Shown: positions 42,672 through 53,215 of the stretch, in pieces
Layout of the letters: each line of letters begins with the position of its first letter
Numbering within the stretch: the first letter of the stretch is position 1
Assembly (NCBI GenBank): GCA_038502395.1
Contig: JARJIL010000009.1
Coordinates: 28,447,647-28,511,646 of the forward strand
Source: Dittrichia graveolens
Taxonomy: Eukaryota; Streptophyta; Magnoliopsida; Asterales; Asteraceae
DNA length: 64,000 bases
Direction: 5' to 3'
Position numbers and translations under genes: made by a program
Notes under the pieces: generated by a model
Seen by the model: only the letters and a program-made list of their open reading frames with translations
Told to the model about the DNA's origin: nothing
The model's database searches: none

Positions 42672-43430
42672 GTCAAAGTACATACATTGACAAAGTCTTG
42701 AAGCGGTTCAAGATGGAGGACTCCAAGAGGAACCATAAGTAATGAAGCGAGTACCATATGCTTCGGCCATGGGCTCGATCATGTACGCTTATGTACTCGT
42801 CCTGATGTGTCATGCGCTTTGAGCTTGACTAGTAGATATTAGGAAAATCCGGGGCAAGCCTATTGGGTTGCGGTAAAGAACATTCTTATGTATCTTAGGA
42901 GGACAAACGAGATTTTCTTGATCTTTGGTGGTGAGGAAGAGCTCAAAGTAAAGGGTTACTCTGATGCTAGCTTCCAAACTGATAGGGATGACTGCCGATC
43001 ACAATCGGAGTTTGTGTTTCTATTGAATGGTGGGGCTATTACTTGGAGAAGTTCAAAGCAAGACACAGTAGCTGATTCTAGTACAGAGTCAAAATACATT
43101 GCGGCAAGTGAAGCTGCTAAAGAAGCTATGTGGATAAGGAAGTTCATCCGAGACCTTGGAGTGGTTCCTAGCATATCCGGCCCTATTGAGATCTTTTGTG
43201 ACAATGAGGGTGCGGTAGCCTTAGCGAAGGAACTGAGAGCTCACAAGAGAACGAGGCATATACCTTGAAAGTACCACATGATAAGAGAGATGATTGAAAG
43301 TGGTGAAGTCGCTATTAGTAGAGTAACCTCGGAAGGCAATTTTGCCGATCCGTTTACTTTATTGTCACAAGCTTCTCATGATTCTCACACTATGGCGATG
43401 GGTGTTAGATTTGCTCATGACTTGGTTTAG
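42672..43430 (+). pseudogene. Copia 3 reverse transcriptase end and RNase H
   Basis: A damaged RT-RNase H connection (small deletions around 42740-42880) precedes an open stretch from 42888 (YLRRTNEIFLIFGG, GYSDASFQTD, DSSTESKYIAASEA, EIFCDNEGAVALAK). TGA at 43266-43268 interrupts it inside the RTRHI-P region. The natural end after GVRFAHDLV is TAG at 43428-43430. Confidence 0.88.
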
Positions 43431-43767
43431 ATTTAGTTTTAATTTATGTTTGGACCATTATGTATTTGGGAACATTAAGCAGTAATGTCACTAATGTTTG
43501 TTTCGATTTATATAGTAGAGATCTATATATACGCGTGTTGTGGTTACTTACATTTAGTCTTTATTGTGTTCTATCTTTTCATGTTTAATTTCTTCCCTAG
43601 ATTGTTTTACAATCTTTAATTCTCCACAATCGGTCGTACTTTGTGGGAAGGAAGTATGAATTAAGATTGAGGTAAAGAATTGGTTTTGATAAAACGTGAT
43701 TCTTGCCTATAGCATCTTGTGGGAAGGAAGTATGAATTAAGATTGAGGTAAATCTCCACAATCGGTC
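43431..43767 (+). other. Copia 3 3' untranslated remnant with scrambled duplication
   Basis: Non-coding. Two blocks recur in swapped order: TCTCCACAATCGGTC(G/A)TACT at 43621-43640 and 43753-43772, and GGAAGGAAGTATGAATTAAG within 43642-43676 and 43718-43752. Related wording occurs in the copia 1 3' untranslated region near 12770-12810. No polypurine tract or LTR follows. Confidence 0.7.
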
Positions 43768-44981
43768 ATACTTGATTTTCATACATGGACTGCATCTCAG
43801 TGTTCATGGCATCAAGCCATTTATCGGATTCTGGATCCAATATAGCATCTTGGTAGTTGGTAGGCTCAGAAGAGTCTACCAAGAAAATCTCATCATTGGA
43901 CATGAGAAATCCGTATCTCTCGAGTTCTTGATGAGGTCTACCAGATCTACGAACAATTTGTGTTTCAGTAGGTTCTTGAACAACCAATTGTTCAGGTTCA
44001 ACAACCGTTTGTTGAGTGCTAGTGCCAACCTGATTTGTATTTTGTGGTTCTTGAATTTCTTCAAACTCTACATTGCTCCCACTTGCCTCTTTCGAAAGAA
44101 ACTCCTTTTCTAAGAAAGTGGCATGCCTAGAAACAAACAATTTGTTCTCAGCTGGGTTGTAGAAATAATATCCTAATGAATCTTTAGGATATCCCACAAA
44201 ATTACATTTGATAGATCTAGTATCGAGTTTGCTTGAAGCCTCTTGTCGTACATGAGCTTCACAACCCCAGATTTTCAAGTAAGATAAGTTTGGAACCTTT
44301 CCATACCACATCTCATATGGTGTCTTATCTACCTTCTTGGTTGGAACCATATTCAATATGCACGTAGCAGTTAATAAAGCATAACTCCAAAAGGACGAAG
44401 GTAGAGTACTTCGGCTCATCATAGACAGAACCATATCTAGTAGAGTTCAGTTCCTCCTTTCAGACACACCATTATGTTGTGATGTTCTAGGAGGAGTAAG
44501 TTGTGTGATAATCCCATAATTACTAAGATGAACCATAAACTCTTGGCTTAAGTACTCGCCACCTCGATCGGAACGAAGGGCTTTGATTGTTTTGTTGAGT
44601 TGATTTTGTACTTCGTTTGAAGCAACTTGAACATTTCAAATGTTTCATGTTTATGTTTCATTAAGTAAACATAACCAAGTCTACTATAATCATCGGTGAA
44701 TGTAACGAAGTATCTATCACCATCCATAGACATTGATCTAAAAGGACCACATACATTTGTATGTATGATTGATAGATCTTTGGCTCTTTCACTTGAACCG
44801 GAGAAAGGAGCCTTAGTCATTTTCCCATATAAACATGATTCGCAAACTTCAAATGAGCTAGAATCGTTTGATTTTAAAATTCCATCATTTTGAAGTTTTG
44901 CAATGCCTTTTTTTGTTTATATGACCAAGTCGACAAAGCCATAGGTATGTTTGACTTAAGTCATGCTTAGGTCGTTTGGTG
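43767..44981 (-). pseudogene. Copia 2 integrase and linker, second copy
   Basis: Minus strand, better preserved than 33799-34992. The open stretch 44434-43766 covers the integrase C-terminus (SMMSRSTLPSSFWSYALLTA, NMVPTKKVDKTPYEMWYGKV) and the linker to RRSGRPHQELERYGF. The core 44820-44548 carries HTNVCGPF (Asn follows where HSDVCGPF is usual, so the first catalytic Asp is replaced) and FVTFTDDYSRLGYVYLMKH. A frameshift near 44610 breaks the SDRGGEY region. It is continuous to the right with the rest of copia 2. Confidence 0.87.
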
Positions 44982-45487
44982 CTAGTGGTATATATAAAAT
45001 TATTATCAAGAGATCTTTTAAGAATAACTTCATAGACTCCATTAAGAGGGCAAGCCTCAAAATACAAAATGTCGTTTTTGAAGGCATGAATGCCATCATC
45101 AACGAACCCAAAAGTGAATCCTGATTCTCTCAACCGGGCTACTGAAATAATATTCCTAGTTAAACTAGGTACATAACAAAAATTGTTTAATATTAAGTAC
45201 ATGCCATTTGGTAATAATAATTCAAAAGTTCCAAGGGCTTCAACAGCAACATTTGTTGCATTGCCCACATGGTGGTCCAAATCTCCTTGCTTCAGTAGCT
45301 TACTTCTTCTCAACCCCTGCACATTATTACAAATGTGAGTTCGACAACCGGTATCAAATACCCAGGAATTTATAGGAAAAGTATACATTTCAATCATATA
45401 TATACCTGAAGTGCTGGCCTCGCCAGCCTTCTTCCTTTTCAACTCTGCAAGGTAGGTTGGACAATTGCGCCTCCAATGTCCTACCAC
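44885..45487 (-). pseudogene. Copia 2 zinc knuckle end, protease and pre-integrase
   Basis: Minus strand: the end of the Gag knuckle (GHWRRNCPTYLAELKRKKAG), then protease with NSWVFDTGCRTHICNN (catalytic Asp-Thr-Gly intact), LLPNGMYLILNNFCYVPSLT and the pre-integrase start (LWLCRLGHINKKRH). The first Cys pair of the knuckle lies just upstream in another frame. A frame break near 44885-44910 precedes the integrase core. Confidence 0.87.
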
Positions 45488-45599
45488 CCCGCATTCAAAG
45501 CACGGCTCATTCTTGGGAACCTTTCCCGCCGTCTTGGGTGTAGGAGCCTTGGCAACTTGCTTGCCTTTTTCCTTTCCCTTTGCCCTTCCCCTTTGAGTT

Positions 45600-46273
45600 G
45601 TTCCTTTTCTTTTCTTTATTTTCCCTTATTGAACCATCAAGACCCGAGGTATCTTGCTTGGAATCTTACTCTCAGCAGTTTTAAGCATCCAATGCAACTC
45701 TGAGACAGATTTCTCCCAATTGTTCATGTTGTAATTCATGAAGAATTGATCATAAGCTTTGGTCAATGAGTTAAGGATCATATCCTGTGCAAAATCATTG
45801 GTTACGGGAGATCCAAGCCTAGCTAGCTGGTCAATGTAACATTTCATCTTTAGCACATATTCGCTAATGGATTGACTTTCCTCCATCTTGCATGTATGGA
45901 AGGCTCGAGTGACCTCAAAGTGCTCTTGCTTCGCTTGCTTTTGGAACATTTCCTTAAGTTGGCGAAGCATCTCATACGCTCTATGCTCCTCAAGGTTCTT
46001 TTGAAGATCCGGAGACATGGTACCAAGCATGAGGCATGCAACTTCGACCGAGTCGTCGGAATACTTCACCCAAGCATCCCTAACGGTTTTAGCCGCAGTT
46101 AATGGAGGTTCCTCGGGAATGGGATCCTCAAGTATGTACAATTTATTTTCGTGTTTAAAAAGGATTCTCAAGTTACGATACTAGTCTAAGAAATTTGTAC
46201 CATTGAGTTTTTCTTTCTCTAAGATTGAATGAAGAGATAAGTTGTTAACAGGCGTAGTTGAGTTAGGGGCCAT
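45600..46273 (-). pseudogene. gag: Copia 2 gag
   Basis: The start codon is ATG at 46273-46271 (MAPNSTTPVNNLSLHSILEK), parallel to copia 3's start. A TAG near 46182 replaces the Trp that copia 3 has in NFLDW. The open stretch 46171-45626 carries the capsid-like domain (EMLRQLKEMFQKQAKQEHFE, MILNSLTKAYDQFFMNYNM). Between about 45625 and 45490 a basic segment and the knuckle Cys pair follow in a shifted frame. Confidence 0.87.
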
Positions 46274-47884
46274 CTACAAAATTAACAAAGTTCAATTTAG
46301 TATTTTCGATATTTAATCCTTTAATAATTAATACCCTTTAGAATTATAAAATTCTCTAATTTTTAAAGGCTAGGATCCAAGTTGAACTTAACCTTGAATG
46401 TTTGGCTAATGCTCTCTATATCAAGTTAAAACAACAAGGTAGGTAACGTTTACCAATTACATCTCGTATGTAATTCCTAGATCTTATGGGATCCTAGACA
46501 ACGATTGTCAATTTTGGCATGTTTGATCCCATCTATGCCTCCGCTTCCTTACGTTTGGCTAATGCTCTCTCCTTAATAAGATTCCGATTAAGTTGTCCTA
46601 TTTTAAGACGGTGAATTTCCAGCCCAAGACGTTCATGGAAATCGCGGAAAAACACCTCGGTTGTTACAAAAAAAATCCACGCGTTTGGGTAGTGCTCTCT
46701 CCACGTGAGCGTCGTTGCAACAAGCGAGTGTCTTAAAATGGGATGACATAGACTTACGTTTTGAAAAAGGACTTTAACCGTTTTGTATATTTATTAAATA
46801 AAATAAAACAAATCGTGTGACTAATATTGCATGCATACAATCATAAGTCCACGTTTTTATAAAATCATATTATATATATATTGGTCTTGAGTATTCTTAA
46901 AATCCATATTTTACGAACTCTCAACGCGTTCAATTTTAAACTAGTATTAATATCCTATATTAACGTGTGTAGTTTTGAGCGCGCGAATACGACCAATTTT
47001 AGCTTGTAATAAAACCATTTTATTATTAAGCTTGAATGGAGTTTGGTTGAGTTTTTAAAATCTCTATTTTATGAAACTCATATATATATATATATATATG
47101 TACACATATATATGTTATGTCAACTTAAAATTCATTTATATAAAATTCATTTTACATCTTATGTTATGTCAACTTAAAATACTAAACTCTCATTGTGTGA
47201 TTTATATTATGTCAAAAAATATTATCTAGCATGCAAAAATCCTATTTTCAACCATGCATAATAATATATACATAAACACACACAAATAACATGTATAAGT
47301 GCATAACCAAGCCATTTATCCTAAGTGGTATTTTTGTGAGCCATACAAAAATACAAAGTCATAACTAAGAACCATAATATTCCTCTTGTGATGAACTTGA
47401 AGCTCCCACTTGCCAAAACAACTCCTTGTAGTGCAAATGACTCCAAGCCTTCATGGTTGACTCCACCACACTTGAAAACTCCAACTTGGTCATGTCTCCA
47501 TCTTGTTACATTTTTATAGAAGTAAACTACTCTAAACTATTCCACTACTTACAAAATACAACAAGATGAAATAAAACTAAAATATTTTACATACCAAATG
47601 AAAGAATAATTTTACAACCAAATCGAATTTCGAACACATCACAAAAGGTCTATGGATTGTTATGCACAACATACACTCAAACAAACATATATATCAACAA
47701 TTGATATTTAGGCAACTTTTACAACCAAACATGCATGTGGTTTGGTTGTTTCCCAAAATAAATATATAAAAATATACAAGTTGCCAACAAGAAAATCCAC
47801 AACTTTTCTAACAAAAGAAAAGTTGTCCATTTTCTTAAACAATACATACTCAACAATAAAGTTTCTTAAAACTATGCATAAGTA
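46274..47884 (-). other. Copia 2 5' leader (about 1.6 kb)
   Basis: Unusually long for a copia element. No reading frame is supported. It contains three copies of a TTTGG(C/G)TA(A/G)TGCTCTCT motif at about 46400, 46553 and 46683 (plus-strand reading), and (TA)n near 47081-47100. No LTR termini or target duplications are seen inside it, so I cannot show that the excess length is an insertion. Confidence 0.6.
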
Positions 47885-47896
47885 GCTCTGATACCA
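47885..47896 (-). other. Copia 2 primer-binding site
   Basis: The minus strand reads TGGTATCAGAGC, complementary to the initiator-Met tRNA 3' end. It is directly next to the 5' LTR. Confidence 0.9.
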
Positions 47897-48989
47897 CTTA
47901 AGAAAACATATTTTAGCAACGGAAGCATGAACAACAATTTTAAACTTTTTAAAACTCCACACCAATGATCCATACGCAAGCCTTAAAAAAAAGACAACCA
48001 TAGGGTGTTTAGAACTACAACCTTTGTAGCGTGAGTAAACCGTTGGTGAAGTGGTTGATCTATAAGAAGCCAAGAGAAGACTTCCTCCAAGGTATCCACA
48101 AGCCAATGATTCCAACACCTTGAAATGTTAGTTTCTCCAACCCTTGATTTTCAAGAATGCAAGCAACAACCTTTGTTCTTCTTCTTGAACTAGATGTATG
48201 TGTTTTGAGTATGTATGTATTACCACACTTAGCTTGCTTGATACACCAATACAATAATGTAAGGATGCATGCAAGACTTTCAAGAACACTTATAACAATT
48301 CTTAGGAATAAGCAAAGGTGGTAGCATATGTCTGTTGCAAAAGAACCATGCATCAAGACTTAAACAACCAAGCAACCAAGAACAAGAGGGAGGCACCTCC
48401 CTTGGGACCTCCTTGAACGAAATTGGTGAGGGGGGAGGCCCCCTTTTGCATTGCTTCTTGGTCAAGTCTTTTGCAAGAAACATTACATGGCCCCCTTTAA
48501 GGATTAATGAGGACTTTCTAGATTTCTTTCATAAATATATATAAAAGATATACTAGATGTGCCATATAATGTATAAAATACATCTACATGTATTTTATAT
48601 ACATACTTGATTGTTACTAGTAGCTCTTTACTAGTAACAACGATATACATACATTTATATAATTGTTACTAGTAACAATTTACTTCTAACAAATATATAT
48701 ATATATATATATATGTATGTATACATATACATACATATAAAATCATATGTTTATATTTATGTATTTGATATGCATTGTCTTATATCAATATATCAGAGAA
48801 ATATTTTTATTTCACATAAATAACAATATTCAACAATGCATATAACTTATATATATAATGAGTTGGAAACATATTTAAATCGTATTCAAATATGTAATTG
48901 GTGTCCATTGACTGTAAATGTGACCCTATGGGTTTATTTATTATCAGTAATATCGTATTAATTTGTGTCTTGTGCACATAGAACCAACA
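47897..48989 (-). repeat. Copia 2 5' LTR
   Basis: About 1093 bp, ending CCAACA at 48984-48989 and homologous to 20329-21463. The terminus next to the primer site is altered: the pair LTR begins TGTTGGGGTTTGTTCGG, while this copy has only CTTAAGAAAAC before the shared TATTTTAGCAACGG. A short indel has removed the terminal repeat there. The TTGTTACTAGTAACAA palindrome recurs near 48662. Confidence 0.87.
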
Positions 48990-48994
48990 CTTCT

Positions 48995-49549
48995 TGTACC
49001 AGAGAATAAGCTAAATTACTAACTGCTCAAGCTATGCTAAAAATGGGCCTACACGGGCTGTGTAAACCTACACGGGCCATGTACCCTATACACTACACGA
49101 CCTATCTTGGCCACATGTCCTGTGCTGATACATCACCCTTACACGGGCCGTGTAACCCTACACGGGCCGTGTTCTCTTTATGCTACACGACCATGTACCC
49201 CTACATGGCCTGTCACCGCCTTTGACCTCTACATAGGCCGTGTAACCCTACACGGGCTGTGTATCTTACATACTACACGACCATGTTTACCTACATGGCC
49301 TAACATCGTCTCAAAAGCATGTACACGGGCCGTGTACATGACCGACCTAAAACTTTCTGTCAAGAACACAGCTGATGTTCTTGATTCAAATCTCATTTTA
49401 AACATTTCCAGAACTTACAATTCATGTTATAACAATCTGAAACTTCTAAATATCAACTAAAAACACTATTACTAACAACAATCTATGACTTCATCTTTGA
49501 AATCACTTTCTTGACTCAATACACATAAAACTCAATCAAGAACACATAC
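48995..49549 (-). repeat. G3 5' LTR, right piece
   Basis: Continues the LTR that starts at 19709 and is cut off by E6 at 49550. Next to copia 2, the minus strand shows TTTAGCTTATTCT, shared with S5 just before its exon-like segment. The rest is a tract of TACACGGGCCGTGTA-type words (about 49040-49345), followed by an AT-rich stretch. The outer LTR terminus is missing. Confidence 0.72.
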
Positions 49550-51305
49550 TGTAACACCGGAGAATCACAAGCCATTTTTTTTAAAACGCTTCGGAAGTTT
49601 AATTAAACAAACACATTAATTACATAAAACCCAATATTTACAAATGTACAATAATTGTTCAAAAACCAACAACAACAACATCTGTTTGGTGTTACAAAAA
49701 TAACTGGTTCGTCTCTTTTAAAACAGAGTATCATAGTGAGGTCAACTCTTCCTTCTACAATCTCAAACACGAACCTGCAAAACATCAACTTAGGTGAATT
49801 AGCACAAAGCTAAGGGAGTAGAGGCTAAACATCAAACAGAAACATTCACAATCAATATCAAAGCATGTAATCACATATCTGAGAAGACCGGCGGTTCGGC
49901 ACAGAACCTACAACCAAAGTCGGCCAAAGCAAAGGTTTACCGACAGCTCTCTACTGTATTGGCACAGTAAACTCCACCTCTAAAGCAACATATGCTACAG
50001 AAGGGCTACTACTGTTCAACAATCAATATCACAATCAACAGTTCAATTAATCCAATCTCAATCACAATCATTCATCACATCAATAACATTAACTGTAATC
50101 TTTACCATCCGCGATTAATGTCCACTCACCTCAAATTCAACACGAACTCAGATGTCTAATATTACTGAGCTTTTGGATTGCCTTAAAACACAGCAATAAC
50201 CAAATCAGTCTCAATCTCATAAATATATCTGACCACATATATTTATAATTCATTCATGAAACAAACAAACAATAAACAAATACAAATCCAAAACACAAAG
50301 TGTCAGATTTCCAAAACCATCGGATTTTCAAGAATCCACAACTACAAGTGTCGGATTCTCCAAAGTATCGGATTCTAGGAATCCGCCGGATTTCAAACTT
50401 ATCGGATTTTGAGGCTCGGATTTGGGATTATCGGATTTCAAGTCTCGGATTCTGGTAGTTCCGGATTTAAGTGTATCGGATTTGAGTATTGGTTTTCTAG
50501 TCTCGGATTTGGCATGAATCGGATTTAAGGTTCTCGGATTTCAATCCCAGATTCACAAGTATTCATAAACAAGGTATTGGATTATGGTATCCGGTTTCTT
50601 GGCCATAGGATCGGATTTTGGGTTTAGCGGATTTGGGTATTGGTTTTGTGAGTGTCGGATTTCAATACTTCCGGTTTTCATATTCTCGGATTTCATCATC
50701 TTCTTCATTCCATTAAATCCGACAACTTCATCAATTATCATAACTTCAAACCCAGAATTTCTAAACTTTCCAGAAACATATATTTAACCCATTCAAACGT
50801 GTATTCATGTTTTATAACATCATATGAACCTATACTTCATGATAACACATCAAAATCCACCAAAAATCATGTTTCTTTAAAAACCGATCATGATAACTCT
50901 TCATATAAACATGTTATTCATTCCTCAATTCTTATTAAGCTAACATGTAATCATAAGTAAGAACAAATCAAACCTTTACTTGCTTTAATTTATACCAACT
51001 TGAACAATCCGATTCTTTTCTTCTTGTTTGTTTTTCGGCAGAGAGAAATCACAATACACACACTTTCACTTTCTTTGTTTTTAGGTAATAATGAATTATT
51101 TTCTAACCCATTTGCCACCTCCTCATTTCTATACACGAACACAAATACATACATGCATACATACGCTAACATACATACATACAATAAATACATGCATAAA
51201 TACTTTAACTAATTAATTAAATAATTAACCACGTAATCACATTAAACCAGATAAGCACGTACCGCTAATCCGCTAATCTCCTAGCCTAGGTTTGCGTGTG
51301 TTACA
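49550..51305 (-). repeat. E6 3' LTR (1756 bp)
   Basis: Reverse LTR, TGTAACACCGG...CGTGTGTTACA. Minus-strand landmarks: donor AAAG|GTTTGA at 50973; TCGGATT word tract 50300-50725; acceptor TGTTTTAAG ending 50182; 52-nt segment 50130-50181; donor GAG|GTGAGT at 50129; stem GGTTC(GGCACA)GAACC near 49893-49908; branch A near 49799; acceptor TTTTGCAG ending 49775. The reverse polypurine tract CTCTCCCCCTTA lies at 51309-51320. Confidence 0.92.
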
Positions 51306-51317
51306 AATCTCTCCCCC

Positions 51318-52511
51318 TTAAGAGGATTCCGTCCATGGAATCCCTTCTTGCTCAAACAAGTGGGGATATCTGTCTCTCATCTCTGCCTCAGTCTCCCATG
51401 TCAAGTCAGAACCTAAACTGTGCTTCCACTTGACCAACACCATCGGTATCTGCTTTTTACGGAGCTTGGTCACTTTTCGATCCAACAGTTCAATAGGTTC
51501 CTCTATTAGTCTCTTCTTTGAATCAACTTTCAATTCGTGCACTGGGAGAATCTGACTTTCATCTTCTACCTTGCATTTTCTCAGATAACAAACATTAAAC
51601 GTATCGTGAATTCCTGCAAGCTCTGCAGGAAGATACAGTGTGACGGTCTGATCATTTACTATGTTACGTATATGGAAAGGACCAATGTAACGGGGAGCTA
51701 ACTTCCCGCGTTTACCAAAACGAATCATACCCTTCCATGGGGAGACCTTCAAGTATACTAACTCCCCCACATTAAATGTAACTAGACGACGTCTTGGATC
51801 TGTGTACATTTTTTGTCTATCTCTGGCAGCTTTCAACTTGTCTCTAGCAACTGCGACCTTGTTAGTAGTTAACTGAACTATCTCGGGCTATGCAAAATTC
51901 TTCTCACCAGCCTCTAACCAACACATCGGAGTACGGCAGCGACGGCCGTATAACATTTCATACGGAGGCATCCCAATACTGGAGTGGTAAGAATTATTAT
52001 ACGCAAACTCTATCAATGGCAGGTGCGAATCCCAAGATCCACCATACTCAAGTACACAGGCACGTAACATATCTTTGAGTGTCTGTATGGTTCGTTCCGT
52101 CTGACCATCAGTCTTGGGATGATAAGCAGTACTCAAGTTAATCATCGTCCCCAATTCTCTCTGTAAACTTCTCCGGAAGTTAGAAACGAATTTGGAGTCT
52201 CTGTCAGATACAATTGACAACTGTATACCGTGCCTCGCAACAATCTTGACAATATATAGTTGAGCCAACTTACTCAAAGAAGCCGTCTCACATGTAGCCA
52301 GAACATGAGCGCTCTTTGTTATTCTATCCACGATCACCCAAATCATATCGTGGTTCTTCTGAGTTCGTGGAAGTTTAGTAACGAAATCCATTGTTATATG
52401 TTCCCACTTCCACTCAGGAATCTCCAACTTCTTCAAAGATCCGTAAGGCTTCTGATGTTCCGCTTTCACCTGTGCACAGATATGGCATGACTCCACTTCA
52501 TAGTAGGCCAC
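51318..52511 (-). pseudogene. E6 integrase
   Basis: Minus strand in one frame, with a stop near 51885. It carries CHICAQVKAEHQ (zinc site), MDFVTKLPRTQ, SIVSDRDSKFVSNF and KTDGQTERTIQTL (the two catalytic Asp residues and the Glu all present), then YGRRCRTPMCWLEAGE. The part 51836-51318 carries GMIRFGKRGKLAPRYIGPF and the LVKWKHSLGSDLTWETEAEM tail, with the natural stop at 51318-51320. The first zinc His pair sits upstream in a different frame (52708-52466). Confidence 0.9.
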
Positions 52512-53215
52512 CAGTAAAGCACTTTCAAATCGTTATACATTTTAGTGCTTTCTTGGTGTATAGATAGTCTTGACTTGTGTGCTTCTATTAAGATCAACTT
52601 CCTCAATTCTCCAAGCATAGGCACCCACATACGAGTCTTGTATAACTTCAATCCACGTGAATCATCAGTAAGTTCATCCTTACGCTTTCTCATCAGTTCG
52701 GTCTTCAAGTTTTCTTATTTTAGAGCTTCTAACTGGGCAGACTTCAGTCTATCCACTAAGTCTGATACAATCTCCATATGCATAAACTGGATATAACTTC
52801 CCACTCCCTTGCGGCTTAAGCCATCTGCTACCACGTTTGCTTTCCTAGGGTGGTACCTGATTTCGCAATCATAGTCTTTTATCAACCCTACCCATCGTCG
52901 TTGTCTCGTATTCAACTCTTTCTGTGTAAATACGTACTGTAGGCTCTTATGGTCAGTACAAATCACGCACTTGGTGCCATACAGGTAGTATCTCCATAGC
53001 TTAAGGGCAAATACAACTACTGACAGCTCTAAGTCATGAGCCGGGTAATTCTTTTCATGTGGTTTAAACTTTCTTGAAGCATACACAATCACCCGATCCC
53101 TCTGCATAAGTACATATCCCAATCCAGCAAACGACGCATCACAATAAACTATGAAATCATCTGATCTACTTGGCAATGCAAGGATGGGAGCTTGACACAA
53201 CAACTGCTTTAACAT
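52466..53215 (-). pseudogene. E6 RNase H and integrase N-terminal spacer
   Basis: Minus strand 53215-52715: LKQLLCQAPILALPSRSD, FIVYCDASFAGLGYVLMQ, HDLELSVVVFALKLW, CTDHKSLQYVFTQKELN and ANVVADGLSRKG. A stop at 52715 precedes the spacer and the start of the HHCC domain (HKSRLSIHQESTKMYNDL) to about 52500, where a frameshift leads into the integrase core. A frameshift also lies at the RT-RNase H border (53209-53215). Confidence 0.9.

Larger units (their letters stand above)
39263..43767 (+). mobile_element. Copia 3: forward Ty1/copia internal region without LTRs
   Basis: Leader, gag, protease, integrase, reverse transcriptase and RNase H in forward order, but neither LTR. The left junction is with E5 (about 39262), the right with the duplicated copia 2 segment (about 43767), where both sides share CATACTTG or nearly so. 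The leader is recognisable by a GTAAT...ATTACAATTGGTAAA phrase shared with copia 2's leader (GTAATTGGTAAACG on copia 2's minus strand near 46450). Both ends were lost after insertion. Confidence 0.85.
20329..48989 (-). mobile_element. Copia 2: Ty1/copia element expanded to 28.7 kb by nested insertions
   Basis: LTRs at 20329-21463 and 47897-48989, polypurine tract, RNase H, RT, integrase, protease, gag, leader and primer-binding site are all in reverse order. Flanks are CTTCC (20324-20328) and CTTCT (48990-48994). Inside lie E4, E5, copia 3 and a 1.2-kb internal duplication. Removing them leaves a normal copia element of roughly 6-7 kb. Protein motifs place it in Ty1/copia; I did not resolve the lineage. 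Confidence 0.85.

Noticed and set aside
47081..47100. (TA)n runs here and at 23638, 31183, 48692 and 60894
   Set aside because: Simple AT microsatellites. Those in LTRs may contribute TATA-like promoter sequence, but none is remarkable alone.
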